The notes: generated by a model from the letters alone, not told the origin. 64,000 nt of DNA from JBCCMA01 sp045107005 (GCA_045107005.1 JBGCFP010000080.1:59455-123454), one strand, 5' to 3'. Shown: positions 18,717 to 27,985, numbered from the stretch's first letter. Program-made: numbers and translations.

Positions 18717-19253
18717 GTGAAAATCGTACGCGGACTGTTTATTGGCCTAATCGTATTTATCTTGCTCATCGGTGTGGTGGGCTTTTTCCTGCCCTCTGAG
18801 GCACACGTTGAACGCAGCACGGTCATCAAGGCAACGCCGGCTGAAGTCTATGACGTGATCATCGATTTTGAGCAATTCAACGACTGGTCCCCGTGGCACG
18901 ACCTGGATCCCGACGCCCGCTACGAGTACAGCGGCGGCAATCGAGTCATCGGCAGCAGTTTCGCCTGGTTCAGCGACAAGCCCGAGGTGGGCAACGGCCG
19001 TCAGACCATCACGTCCATGGAAACCAACCAATCGGTTGTCATGCGTCTGGAATTTGAAGGGCAAGATCCAGCCGACAGCTTCTTTACGCTGACGCCGACG
19101 GCTGAGGGCACCGATGTCGTGTGGGGGTTCGACACTGACCTGGGCGCGAACCCCTATCTACACTATTTGTCGCTGTTCATGGATACGTTTCTGGGGCCAT
19201 CCTATGAAGATGGACTCCGTCGCTTGAAAACGTACGTGGAATCGAAGCCCTAA
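18717..19253 (+). CDS. Membrane-anchored SRPBCC (START-like) family protein
   Basis: A 178-residue protein with one N-terminal transmembrane helix (FIGLIVFILLIGVVGFFLP) and an SRPBCC/polyketide-cyclase-like domain. The domain start V.RSTVIKATPAEVYDVI and the FNDWSPWHDLDP segment are characteristic. Ligand and role are unknown. The start is GTG 18717 behind GGTGGAG. The last four bases overlap the convergent NfeD gene. Confidence 0.85.
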   Translation: MKIVRGLFIGLIVFILLIGVVGFFLPSEAHVERSTVIKATPAEVYDVIIDFEQFNDWSPWHDLDPDARYEYSGGNRVIGSSFAWFSDKPEVGNGRQTITSMETNQSVVMRLEFEGQDPADSFFTLTPTAEGTDVVWGFDTDLGANPYLHYLSLFMDTFLGPSYEDGLRRLKTYVESKP

Positions 19254-19696
19254 GCCTGGTAGGGCTCAACCACAAGCTCGGTTCCTTCCACTTGCAGCAC
19301 CACGACGACGCCGCCGACCGGCGTGTCGGGACCGCGCACTTTCCACAGCGAATCATCGACGTTGACCTTGCCCCGTTCATTGACGATCGGCTCGCTTAAC
19401 GTGAAACGACGACCGACGAGCGATTGCCCGCGCTGGTTCAAATTTGGATAGGGATCCTGGTCCGGATTCGCCCGCTTGTAGGCGCGCCAGCCAAAAATAC
19501 TGGCAACGCTCAGCACGCAAAACAACAACCACTGCAGATACCAGGGCATGGGAACGACTGCCAGCAGTAGCCCAACGACGCCGGCGGCGACGCTCATCCA
19601 CAAAAAAAACGCTCCGGGAGCAAACACTTCGAGAATGATCAACACAACGGCTGCAATCAGCCAGTGCCAGTAGGTCATTTGGCTGAGAAGCTCCAC
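19250..19696 (-). CDS. NfeD family membrane protein (short form)
   Basis: A 148-residue NfeD protein: transmembrane helices in the first 75 residues (HWLIAAVVLIILEVFAPGAF, VGLLLAVVPM and another) and a soluble OB-fold at the end (GRRFTLSEPIVNERGKVNVDDSLWKVRG). It follows the stomatin-like gene by one base, the usual NfeD-SPFH partnership in membrane microdomains. Confidence 0.93.
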   Translation of the reverse strand: MELLSQMTYWHWLIAAVVLIILEVFAPGAFFLWMSVAAGVVGLLLAVVPMPWYLQWLLFCVLSVASIFGWRAYKRANPDQDPYPNLNQRGQSLVGRRFTLSEPIVNERGKVNVDDSLWKVRGPDTPVGGVVVVLQVEGTELVVEPYQA

Positions 19697-19697
19697 G

Positions 19698-20630
19698 TTA
19701 CTTGACCCCGTCGTCTTTACGCGCCGATGTGGCTTGGGCGGCCAACTCGCCGATACCTGCGATCGAACCCATCAGGTTAGTGGCTTCGAGGGGTAGGAAA
19801 ATCACTTTCTGATTGGGGCTCGCTCCAATCGTTTGCAGCGCATCGGTGTATTTCTGAGCAACAAAATAATTAACGGCCTGAACATCGCCTTGCGCTATGG
19901 CTTTGGACACCATCATGGTGGCTTTCGCCTCCGCTTCGGCCAAACGCTCGCGCGCTTCTGCGTCGCGAAATGCCGACTCTTTGCGCCCTTCCGCCTCCAG
20001 AATCGCCGCTTGCTTTTCACCGGTCGCACGCAGAATCTCAGCCTGTTTATGACCATCGGCCTCAAGAACATTGGCGCGCTTGTCGCGCTCGGCTTTCATT
20101 TGGTTTGCCATGGACGCAACGATATCGGCAGGTGGCGAGATATCCTTGATTTCGATTCGCGTGACTTTAACTCCCCACGGCGTGGTCGCCTCATCCACCA
20201 CGACCAATAGCTTGGCGTTAATCTCATCGCGCTTGCTCAAGCTTTCATCCAGATCCAGCGAGCCCAGAACGGTACGAATGTTGGTCATGGTCAGATTCAG
20301 AATGGCGAGCTCAAGGTTATTCACCTCGTAAGAGGCTTTGACCCCATCAATGATCTGATAAAAAACCACACCGTTGACCTGCACCACGGCGTTGTCGCGC
20401 GTGATGACGTCCTGCGACGGAACGTCGAGCACCTGCTCTTTCATATTGACCTTGGCGCCAATTTGATCGAGGAAGGGAATAATGATGCCCAGGCCCGGAC
20501 GCAACGTGGTGCGATACTTGCCGAATCGCTGTACCAGCCACTCGTAACCCTGAGGCACCATTTTGGCGCCGGCAAAAAGCACGACGATCGTGCCAAATAC
20601 CAGAATAATCACTAACTCTGTGCCACCCAT
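19698..20630 (-). CDS. qmcA: SPFH domain stomatin-like protein (QmcA/paraslipin)
   Basis: A 310-residue SPFH/band-7 protein of the QmcA type. It has one N-terminal membrane helix (ELVIILVFGTIVVLF), a band-7 domain (VPQGYEWLVQRFGKYRTTL, DVITRDNAVVQVNGVVFYQI) and a long Ala/Glu/Lys-rich coiled coil around residues 180-255 in which R-A-TGEKQAAILEAEGRK recurs. Such proteins oligomerise and organise membrane domains. It forms an operon with nfeD. Confidence 0.94.
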   Translation of the reverse strand: MGGTELVIILVFGTIVVLFAGAKMVPQGYEWLVQRFGKYRTTLRPGLGIIIPFLDQIGAKVNMKEQVLDVPSQDVITRDNAVVQVNGVVFYQIIDGVKASYEVNNLELAILNLTMTNIRTVLGSLDLDESLSKRDEINAKLLVVVDEATTPWGVKVTRIEIKDISPPADIVASMANQMKAERDKRANVLEADGHKQAEILRATGEKQAAILEAEGRKESAFRDAEARERLAEAEAKATMMVSKAIAQGDVQAVNYFVAQKYTDALQTIGASPNQKVIFLPLEATNLMGSIAGIGELAAQATSARKDDGVK

Positions 20631-20682
20631 CGCGCGTCTTCCTTATGGTTGTGTTTTCGAACTGACCGGCATGCAGCTCGGA

Positions 20683-22545
20683 CTAGAACATGCCGGTTGG
20701 CGTGGGGACGTCTTCGTCGTCGCCTTCATAGCGACTGTTGATAAATGGCCCCGTGACCATTTGATTATACCCTTGGCCTGGACCGACCATGGGGTACACA
20801 CAGGCATCGGGATCAATCATCACTTCGAGGAATGCCGGTCCGTCAAACGCGACAAATTCTCCGATCACCCGTTCGATGTGGGCTTTGTCGGTCAGACGTT
20901 CGGCGTATGGAAACCCATCAGCCTGCGCCGCCAGAATAAAGTCTTTCTTGCACAGCGAACGATCGCTGGCGGCCAGGCGACCGCGGAAGAACAGTTTCTG
21001 CCACTGCTTCACCATGCCGTCGCCGAAATTGTTCAGAACGACAATCTTCACCGGCAGGTTGTAGGTCGTGACCGTTTCCAACTCGCCAAGGTTCATGCGC
21101 ATACTCGAATCACCGTCAATGTCGATGACCATTTTGTCGGGGTTGGCAAATTGCGCACCAATGGCCGCGGGCAAACCAAAGCCCATGGTGCCCATGCTGC
21201 CGGACGTCAACCAGCGCCGTGGGTGTTTGTAGTCAAAGTATTGCGCGGCCCACATTTGATGCTGGCCGACACCGGTGGCAACGATGGCTTCACCTTTGGT
21301 CAGGCGGTTGAGCTCTTCGATTATGTGGTAGGGCTGAATCCGGTCGCTGTCGCGATCGTAGTTAAGCGCGTATTTCTTGCACAACTTGGCGACGTGCTCG
21401 TGCCAATCGCGCAGATGCAGACGGAAATTTCGAGCCGTACCAAAACGTGTCACGTCCGTGAGCGCTTCGGCCAGATTGCCAACGTGATGCCACTGTGCCG
21501 ATTTCACTTTGCCAATCTCGGTGACGTCGATGTCAAAGTGAGCAATCGTGCGCGCCTTGGCCGCAAACTGCTTGGGCACGCCCGCAACGCGATCGTCAAA
21601 ACGAGCGGCAGCGCAAATCAGAAAATCGCAGTCTTCGACCGCATAGTTGGCATACGCCATGCCGTGCATGCCCAGCATGTGCAGGTTAAGCGGCTCGGTT
21701 GTGTCGACCGCGCCGATGCCCATCAGCGTGGTGACCACCGGAATATCGAACGCCTTGGCAAACGCACGCAGCGCTTCGGACGCGTTGCCGTTGATCACGC
21801 CACCGCCGGCGTAGATCAGCGGTCGTTTTGACTGCCCGAGCAGTCTAAAAAATTCCTGCGCGGATTCGTCGGTGACTTTGTTGGTATTCAAGCGTGCCAT
21901 GCGCTGGCGATAGCCAGGGACCGGCAGTCGTTTGGCGCCGTCGAACGGGCCCTGCCAATTCTGCACATCTTTGGGAATATCGACGACGACCGGGCCTGGC
22001 CGACCGGTGCGAGCGATCTCGAACGCGGTACGCATCGTCGCTTCCAAACGGGTCGGGTCGGTCACCAGAAAAACGTGCTTGCACGCCGCGCCCATGATGC
22101 TGGCCACAGGCGCTTCCTGAAACGCATCAGTGCCGATGGCGGCAGTCGGAACCTGCCCGCACAGCACCACGATGGGCACCGAATCGGCCATACAGTCGCG
22201 CACGGGAGTTACCGTATTCGTGGCGCCCGGGCCCGACGTGACCACGGCTACTCCAACTTTGCCGGTGGAGCGCGCGTAGCCAGCCGCCATGAAAGCGGCG
22301 CCTTGCTCGTTGGCTGGGACGATCAGCGGCATCGCCGACTGTTCGACCCCGCCGCTGGCGTCGCCGTGTTCCTTGTTGTAGCGAAAGACCGCATCGAAGG
22401 TGGGCAAGATCGCACCACCGCTGTAGCCAAACAGCATATCGACGCCTTCGTCCGCCAAAATCTGCACAATCATTTCGGCGCCCGACATTTCGGTGCCGGC
22501 GAGCGGATGGGCGGCCGCTGCTTCAGGCTGATGATGTTCAAACAT
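20683..22545 (-). CDS. ilvB: Acetolactate synthase large (catalytic) subunit
   Basis: The ThDP-dependent large subunit of acetohydroxyacid synthase, 620 residues, first common step of Val/Leu/Ile synthesis. The N-terminal domain has GYSGGAILPTFDAV and TSGPGATNTVT; the C-terminal ThDP motif is GDSSMRMNLGELETVTTYNLP with IVVLNN. The first 25 residues are a variable extension, so a later start (for example MSGAEMIVQILADEG) is possible. In most bacteria the small-subunit gene follows directly; here it starts 135 bases away on the other strand. Confidence 0.95.
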   Translation of the reverse strand: MFEHHQPEAAAAHPLAGTEMSGAEMIVQILADEGVDMLFGYSGGAILPTFDAVFRYNKEHGDASGGVEQSAMPLIVPANEQGAAFMAAGYARSTGKVGVAVVTSGPGATNTVTPVRDCMADSVPIVVLCGQVPTAAIGTDAFQEAPVASIMGAACKHVFLVTDPTRLEATMRTAFEIARTGRPGPVVVDIPKDVQNWQGPFDGAKRLPVPGYRQRMARLNTNKVTDESAQEFFRLLGQSKRPLIYAGGGVINGNASEALRAFAKAFDIPVVTTLMGIGAVDTTEPLNLHMLGMHGMAYANYAVEDCDFLICAAARFDDRVAGVPKQFAAKARTIAHFDIDVTEIGKVKSAQWHHVGNLAEALTDVTRFGTARNFRLHLRDWHEHVAKLCKKYALNYDRDSDRIQPYHIIEELNRLTKGEAIVATGVGQHQMWAAQYFDYKHPRRWLTSGSMGTMGFGLPAAIGAQFANPDKMVIDIDGDSSMRMNLGELETVTTYNLPVKIVVLNNFGDGMVKQWQKLFFRGRLAASDRSLCKKDFILAAQADGFPYAERLTDKAHIERVIGEFVAFDGPAFLEVMIDPDACVYPMVGPGQGYNQMVTGPFINSRYEGDDEDVPTPTGMF

Positions 22546-22680
22546 GGTCGATCCTCTGCGGTGCGCCTTGGCGGTTGCGTCGCTGTGAACGCTCGATTAC
22601 TCTGCACGTGGCGCGGTGCAACACGTCAGAGCGTACCAACCGCAAGCAGCAAATACCACAGTTCCCCGCACGAAACGTTT
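22546..22680. promoter_or_regulatory. Divergent ilvB/ilvH control region
   Basis: The 135 bases between the two divergent subunit genes must hold both start regions. I see no convincing -10/-35 pair, terminator-antiterminator, or leader peptide rich in branched-chain residues. Confidence 0.4.
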
Positions 22681-23172
22681 ATGCGACACATCATCTCCAT
22701 CGAACTGCAAAACGAAGCGGGCGCACTGACCCGGGTCGCGGGTCTGTTTTCCAATCGCGGCTACAACATCGAGTCGCTCCACGTCGCGCCGACGGAAGAC
22801 GCCGCGATCTCTCGCCTGACGCTGGTGACCACCGGTTCCAACGACGTCATTCAACAAATCTGTAATCAGCTGTTGAAGCTCGTCGATGTGGTGGCGCTGC
22901 TCGACATGACGCGGTCGGGCCACATCGAGCGTGAGCTTTTATTGTTAAAAATGGTGCTCGACGGCGCGCCTGAAGAGGCGTTTGATGACCTGATGCGCGA
23001 GAACGGTGCTCGCATTCTGGACGATCGGCCCAGCTCGTATACGTTGGAGCTGACGGCCTCCGGCCCACGTATTGATGCGTTTATGGAACGCGCGAGAACC
23101 CACGGCGAAGTCGTGACCGTCGTGCGCAGCGGCATCATGGCGCTCAGCCGCGGAACGCCGCTCGTCGGCTGA
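22681..23172 (+). CDS. ilvH: Acetolactate synthase small (regulatory) subunit
   Basis: A 163-residue IlvH/IlvN regulatory subunit giving valine feedback control. The N-terminal ACT domain is recognisable from ISIELQNEAGALTRVAGLFSNRGYNIESL and the C-terminal part from RELLLLKM, LELTASG and RSGIMALSRG. The frame is open far upstream, but family members start with MRHIISI, so ATG 22681 is used. It precedes ilvA by 14 bases, suggesting co-transcription. Confidence 0.96.
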   Translation: MRHIISIELQNEAGALTRVAGLFSNRGYNIESLHVAPTEDAAISRLTLVTTGSNDVIQQICNQLLKLVDVVALLDMTRSGHIERELLLLKMVLDGAPEEAFDDLMRENGARILDDRPSSYTLELTASGPRIDAFMERARTHGEVVTVVRSGIMALSRGTPLVG

Positions 23173-23186
23173 ATCTCTTAACGATC

Positions 23187-24737
23187 ATGAGCGCTACAGC
23201 GCAAGCCATGAACGACCCGGTGCTGATGAACAAGATTCGTCGGTCGCGGGTGTATGACGTGGCGATTCGCTCGGCACTCAGCGAAGCCCTTGGCCTAAGC
23301 ACGAGAATCAGCAACCGAGTGCTGCTAAAGCGCGAGGATCAACAGCCCATTTTTTCGTTCAAGCTGCGCGGCGCTTACAATCGCCTTGCCAGTCTGACGC
23401 CGGCCGAACGTAAACAGGGCGTCATTTGCGCCTCCGCCGGTAATCACGCTCAAGGCGTCGCGCTGGCGGCGCAAGCGCTGGGCTCAACCGCACTCATCGT
23501 AATGCCCGTCACCACGCCCGCCATTAAAGTCGACGCGGTGCGTTCGCTGGGTGCGAGCGTCGAGCTTGCTGGCGATGACTACGACGCGGCCTGCACCAGG
23601 GCGCACGAACTGGCTGGCGAGCGCGCGCGAATTTTTATCCACCCGTTCGACGATGAGCTGGTGATTGCCGGCCAGGGCACGGTCGGCATGGAGATTATGG
23701 AACAGTGCGTGCCGCCACCGGATGTTGTGTTCATTCCGGTTGGTGGCGGCGGATTGGCCGCGGGCGCAGCCGCGTACATCAAGCACGTCAGCCCGCGCAC
23801 CAAAGTCATCGGTGTGGAACCGGTCGACTCGCCCAGCATGCAAGCCGCGCTCGACGCCGGGTCACCGGTCACTCTGGATCGCGTTGGCAGTTTCGCTGAC
23901 GGCGTGGCCGTGCGCACCGTGGGCACGCGGACGTTTGAACTGTGCACGCGTTATTTGGATGGGATGGTGCAAGTCACCACAGATCAGATGTGCGCCGCGA
24001 TCAAAGACATTTTTAATGAAACGCGCACGGTGACCGAAGCCGCTGGCGCAATCGCCGTGGCGGGCATGAAACGCTACGTCGCTGACCAGGACCTGAGTGA
24101 CAAAACGCTGGTTGCCATCGTCAGCGGCGCCAATATGAATTTTGATCGCCTGCTGCACGTTGCGGAGCGGGCGAACATCGGGGAGCACAGCGAGGCTTTG
24201 CTGGCGGTGGAAATTGACGAGTGCAAAGGCAGTTTCCTGCGTTTTTGCCAGGCGCTGGGCGCGCGTTCTGTCAGTGAATTCAACTACCGCTATGCCGGTA
24301 CCGCGCGCGCCCGAATTTTTGTCGGCGTGGGCTTGTCCCGGGGCGAGGAAGAAAAACAGGAAATTCTGGACTCACTGACCGAACAGAGTTTTCGCTGTCT
24401 CGATTTGTCCGACAACGATCTGGCGAAAAACCACGTCCGCCATACCGTCGGCGGTTATCGCAACGACGTCGCCCACGAACGCATTTTGCGTTTTGAGTTT
24501 CCAGAGCGCGCCGGTGCGCTGGCTCAGTTTCTGCGCTCGGTGGGCGAGAGCTGGAACATTAGTTTGTTTCACTATCGCAACCACGGGTCGGACTACGGGC
24601 GCGTGTTGTGCGGCATTCAGGTGCCGCCGGACGCGCTGGATCAGTTCAATGCCCATCTTGATCAGCTTGGCTATCACTACGTCGACGAGACGGCGAACCC
24701 GGCTTGTGATCTGTTCTTCGGTGACGCAACCCGCTAG
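23187..24737 (+). CDS. ilvA: Threonine ammonia-lyase, biosynthetic
   Basis: PLP-dependent threonine deaminase, 516 residues, first step of isoleucine synthesis. The PLP lysine is in FSFKLRGAYN, the substrate loop is SAGNHAQGVALAA, and the phosphate-binding loop is GGGGLAAGAA. The C-terminal third holds two ACT-like regulatory regions (LLAVEIDECKGSFLRFC and ILRFEFPERAGALAQFLRSV), so isoleucine feedback is expected. It lies just after ilvH. Confidence 0.97.
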   Translation: MSATAQAMNDPVLMNKIRRSRVYDVAIRSALSEALGLSTRISNRVLLKREDQQPIFSFKLRGAYNRLASLTPAERKQGVICASAGNHAQGVALAAQALGSTALIVMPVTTPAIKVDAVRSLGASVELAGDDYDAACTRAHELAGERARIFIHPFDDELVIAGQGTVGMEIMEQCVPPPDVVFIPVGGGGLAAGAAAYIKHVSPRTKVIGVEPVDSPSMQAALDAGSPVTLDRVGSFADGVAVRTVGTRTFELCTRYLDGMVQVTTDQMCAAIKDIFNETRTVTEAAGAIAVAGMKRYVADQDLSDKTLVAIVSGANMNFDRLLHVAERANIGEHSEALLAVEIDECKGSFLRFCQALGARSVSEFNYRYAGTARARIFVGVGLSRGEEEKQEILDSLTEQSFRCLDLSDNDLAKNHVRHTVGGYRNDVAHERILRFEFPERAGALAQFLRSVGESWNISLFHYRNHGSDYGRVLCGIQVPPDALDQFNAHLDQLGYHYVDETANPACDLFFGDATR

Positions 24738-24914
24738 GTCCATCAAGCTGCACACTCGGGGTCAGAGTACATCTAACACTATCCGGGCACGCGCGTAGTC
24801 CTTGCGATTAATTGCTGGCGCGTCAGGATGCGATCTTGGCACCAAAAACAAACGCTAAGGGCCGCGCATTGATCCGATCCGCCGCTATTCACACGCCGTA
24901 TGCTTTAGCGCCTA

Positions 24915-25280
24915 TCACTCACAGATCTGATCGACATACTCAGGCAGAGTCATGACGCTGGCGAACCCAAGCCCCTCCGCATCCTCAAGATTGACGGTGC
25001 GGATTTCATACACGTTGATCACACCGCCTTGCGCACCACAAACCGCTGGATAGACGTTCCCGTCGTTACCTAACTGGGCGCAGACTACGTCAATACTCGC
25101 GTTGACGAGCTCCATTTGCATGTCATCCAAGGGTGTTCCGCTGTCCGCCTGGCATTGAACGGCGCCGCTCCTTTTGAAGACTTTCGAGTTGCCCTTCGCT
25201 GCCGTTGACTCATTGCATCCGGCCAGACTAACCGACAGCAGCAGCGTGGTCCCAAGAATGATCAGATTTTCTGTGCGCAT
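24915..25280 (-). CDS. Small lipoprotein of unknown function
   Basis: A 121-residue predicted lipoprotein: signal MRTENLIILGTTLLLSVS followed by the lipobox LAGC. The mature part has four further cysteines (VQCQ, VVCAQ, AVCGAQGG, QICE), likely paired by disulfides, and an INVYEIRTVNLEDAE stretch. I recognise no family. It is divergent from the VPLPA-CTERM gene across 298 bases in which I see no clear element. Confidence 0.65.
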   Translation of the reverse strand: MRTENLIILGTTLLLSVSLAGCNESTAAKGNSKVFKRSGAVQCQADSGTPLDDMQMELVNASIDVVCAQLGNDGNVYPAVCGAQGGVINVYEIRTVNLEDAEGLGFASVMTLPEYVDQICE

Positions 25281-25578
25281 TTTTTTTATTCCTGCATTGA
25301 AAAACGAGGTGACCCGATACTACTAACTGCTTCGTAGTCAAGCGGTATAGAAAGTGTGAAGATCTGGACCGACTCTGAAACAAGGACTTTCAGACGCCAG
25401 TAGAAAATTCGAGCGCTGATCCGACTTCTTACGCCAACAGCCGGTCGCCTGGACTGAACATTCGCCCCACTTTTACTTGGAAACGGCCCGTTCGACCTAT
25501 CACGCCCAACCTGCTGTTATATTCGACAAGCACGGCGAATTTGGCGGTGCTCAAACTCAATGACGTGGGAGACTGTTC

Positions 25579-26271
25579 ATGAAAAATGCCTTGAAAACTG
25601 TTTTTGTGCTGGTGCTCGCGACATTTTCGCTGCACGCAGCCGCGCTAAACGTTGAAATCCGCATTTCCGGCGCGGTCGAGTTCAATCAGATCAATCAAGG
25701 TGAGTTGGCTGGCGCCAACGGTGGCGATGACGCCGAGATCGTGTTCCAGGTGAGCGCCGACACGTTTATCGACAGCGGTAACTTCCCGGTGCGTGGTTAC
25801 GAGGTCATTGCCGGTAGTTTTCAGTTTACCGCGGGCGACAACAGCGTCGGTCTCGCCGATCCGTTTCCAGCGGGCCAGGCTCCGTATTTTGTCATTCGCA
25901 ACAACGACCCGGCCGTCGACGGGTTTTTCCTCGGTACCAACGTTGATGGTTTTCCAAACGGAGTGCCCTCTGATTCGGAAGGCTTGTTCGGCGCGTTCGC
26001 ACCAAATTTTTCGGTCAGCTATGACAACGATCCGTTACCGTCGCTCGACATTCTCGATGCGCTGGGCACCTACGATTTTGCAGGACTGACGTCGTTTAAC
26101 TTCGTGGTTAATGATGGTCCTTTTGACGCAATGGGACTCATTTTCGACAGTATGACCATTACGGCAGTGCCGGTCCCTGCTGCAGTCTGGTTGATGCTTG
26201 GTGGGTTGGCGTCGTTGTTTGGGCTGAAGAGAAAAAGCAGGCAGAGAAACCTGGGAGTGACCTCATCATGA
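25579..26271 (+). CDS. VPLPA/PEP-CTERM sorting domain protein
   Basis: A 230-residue secreted protein with signal peptide (MKNALKTVFVLVLATFSLHA) and a C-terminal sorting signal: VPVPAAVWLMLGGLASLFGL followed by the basic cluster KRKSRQR. This is the VPxPAxVWL variant of PEP-CTERM, normally processed by an exosortase. The middle is beta-rich and of unknown function. ATG 25579 has GGGAG 7 bases upstream. The stop overlaps the next gene by four bases. No exosortase is in the window. Confidence 0.85.
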   Translation: MKNALKTVFVLVLATFSLHAAALNVEIRISGAVEFNQINQGELAGANGGDDAEIVFQVSADTFIDSGNFPVRGYEVIAGSFQFTAGDNSVGLADPFPAGQAPYFVIRNNDPAVDGFFLGTNVDGFPNGVPSDSEGLFGAFAPNFSVSYDNDPLPSLDILDALGTYDFAGLTSFNFVVNDGPFDAMGLIFDSMTITAVPVPAAVWLMLGGLASLFGLKRKSRQRNLGVTSS

Positions 26272-26807
26272 ATTCGCGACGCTTAATTCTGGCCATCGCT
26301 CAAACGCTCGTGGCAACCAGTGCGGTGGCTGGGCAACCTGAGACCACGCCTGTGACAAATATCGAGCATTCCGCCGTATTCGATAAGATGAAGGCGCTGG
26401 TCGGTGAGTATCAGGAAGTGGCCGACGCTGACGAATCGGCCAGAGTGAGCTACCAGCTAATTTCCAATGGATCGGCGTTGACGGAAACCTGGAACATGGC
26501 GTCGGGCAAGAAAGAACTAACGGTGTTTCACATGGACCAGGACGAATTGGTTGCCACGCACTACTGCGCTGCCAATATTCAGTCGACGATGGCGCTGAGC
26601 TCACTGTCCGAGGACGGCGTGTATAACTTTCGCTTGCGGTCAATCAGCAATTTGCCCAGCGCAGAGTCGCCGCACAACTCGGGGTTTGGCTACCGCTTCT
26701 CTGATGACAAGGAGATATTCAGAAATGAGATTTGGTCGCGTGCGGGTGAGGAGTCGGTTTCGGATCTGATGCTTGCTCGGCTGCCTGAGGATCCGAAGTT
26801 AAATTAG
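26268..26807 (+). CDS. Exported protein of unknown function
   Basis: A 179-residue protein with a signal peptide ending near ATSAVAG. The mature part starts with VFDKMKALVGEYQ and continues with alternating beta segments (VSYQLISNGSALTETW, LTVFHMDQDELVATHYCA), a pattern seen in DUF1579/lipocalin-like small-molecule binders. It is translationally coupled to the VPLPA-CTERM gene. The assignment to a lipocalin-like fold is an inference. Confidence 0.65.
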   Translation: MNSRRLILAIAQTLVATSAVAGQPETTPVTNIEHSAVFDKMKALVGEYQEVADADESARVSYQLISNGSALTETWNMASGKKELTVFHMDQDELVATHYCAANIQSTMALSSLSEDGVYNFRLRSISNLPSAESPHNSGFGYRFSDDKEIFRNEIWSRAGEESVSDLMLARLPEDPKLN

Positions 26808-26941
26808 ATTGGCCGCCAGGTGTTCATCGTTGTTTCACGTCTCCTGGCGTAAGCGCAGCAATTTCGAGTTGCCGCCAACGTTGACTCAACGGCCACAACA
26901 CCCAATCAACCGGTCAAAAGTCCAGGACCGGGACAAATCAT

Positions 26942-27667
26942 TTACCGATCCAGCGCGACCAGCTCGTAGCGATTCATCATGCTGCCATCAATACTGCCGT
27001 AAACCAGAATGGAGTCGTCGTCGGCGGTGACCCACATGTCGTAGGTTGGGTGTGTCTTGCCACCCATGCCCGGACCGACATCGTCAATGTAGCGAAAGTG
27101 GCGACAGTCGAACGTTCCCGCGGCCACGGTCTTGGTCTCCTCGCCAACGTACTCGAGCCCGATCGATACCTCGGCCACCATCGGTGCCGTCGCCCCGCGA
27201 TGATCGGGTGACGGGAGAAACACTCTGACCATGCGTCGATGCGGGCCTTTTCCGATATCCATGCAGCGCGTCAGAAAACCATCGGCGACGACCGGGTGTG
27301 TGCCAAAGCCATCGAACGCGCCGTTGGTGGGCATGCGTTGAGACACCCGCCCGATGCTCGGGCCAAAACTCTCGCACTCTACGACGTCGTTTTTCTGGTC
27401 GTAACGAAGCCATCCCGATCCCATCAGCGTATCGTCAACGGTCAGATGTACGTGCAGATGCTGGGGCACACCGTTCGGATCGACGGCATAAATAATGTCG
27501 CGCAATACGTGAGGCTCCGGTTCTTCAATTTCACAGTGCGCCCGCATGATCATCGAGCCATCACGGTGGTGCGTAAAATTGAACGTCTCGCGGCCGCGCT
27601 TCTTGTCAAGCAGCTCCGGTTTTTTTGACGTGTAGAGAATCTCTCCGGTGACGCTGCGATGGCGCAT
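26942..27667 (-). CDS. Conserved protein of unknown function
   Basis: A soluble 241-residue protein without signal peptide. Segments include GRETFNFTHHRDGSMIMRAHCE, VLRDIIYAVD, a GFGTHPVVADGFLTR stretch and a C-terminal AAGTFDCRHFRYID...YDMWVTADDDSILVYG, the last resembling the end of DUF3108-type proteins. I cannot name the family. The start may lie slightly downstream. It is convergent with the previous gene pair. Confidence 0.7.
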   Translation of the reverse strand: MRHRSVTGEILYTSKKPELLDKKRGRETFNFTHHRDGSMIMRAHCEIEEPEPHVLRDIIYAVDPNGVPQHLHVHLTVDDTLMGSGWLRYDQKNDVVECESFGPSIGRVSQRMPTNGAFDGFGTHPVVADGFLTRCMDIGKGPHRRMVRVFLPSPDHRGATAPMVAEVSIGLEYVGEETKTVAAGTFDCRHFRYIDDVGPGMGGKTHPTYDMWVTADDDSILVYGSIDGSMMNRYELVALDR

Positions 27668-27679
27668 ACCAATTGTCCC

Positions 27680-27746
27680 GTATTTTCTGAATACTGCGTA
27701 AAGCCACAGAGCTTTCGTAGCCGCTGGCTACTCGGTAACGTACCGA
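27680..27746 (+). ncRNA. Cluster of four hairpins, possible degenerate GEMM-I-like element
   Basis: In the 318-base gap before the Sel1-like lipoprotein gene, four perfect inverted repeats follow one another: GTATT/AATAC (27680-27694), AAAGC/GCTTT (27700-27715), GTAGCC/GGCTAC (27717-27731) and TCGGTA/TACCGA (27732-27746). The order with TGCGTAAAGCCAC recalls the c-di-GMP-I core GACGCAAAGCC, but the 5' GCAAACC strand and the GNRA loop are missing. The rest of the gap shows nothing. Confidence 0.3.
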
Positions 27747-27985
27747 ATTCGATTTCGACGCTGGCCGCAACATGCGGACCCACAGCCCTCAATGCTCTAC
27801 GTTAATGTAGACACTCCTACGATAGCAACCCGCGCGACATCGCCCCGATATATCATTGGCCAGATACCGCTCGGCGCCGCGATTCTCAATTTGATCCTGA
27901 CGGGTTAGAATCCGGGCCATCAAGAGCCTGCAGAGCGTGCAGTACCGGAAACCCGCGTGCCGCTCTCCCTTACCCGAGCACCCCT

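Noticed and set aside
20563..21831. 422-residue plus-strand open frame across ilvB and qmcA
   Set aside because: It is antisense to two well-recognised genes and its protein has no coherent family pattern.
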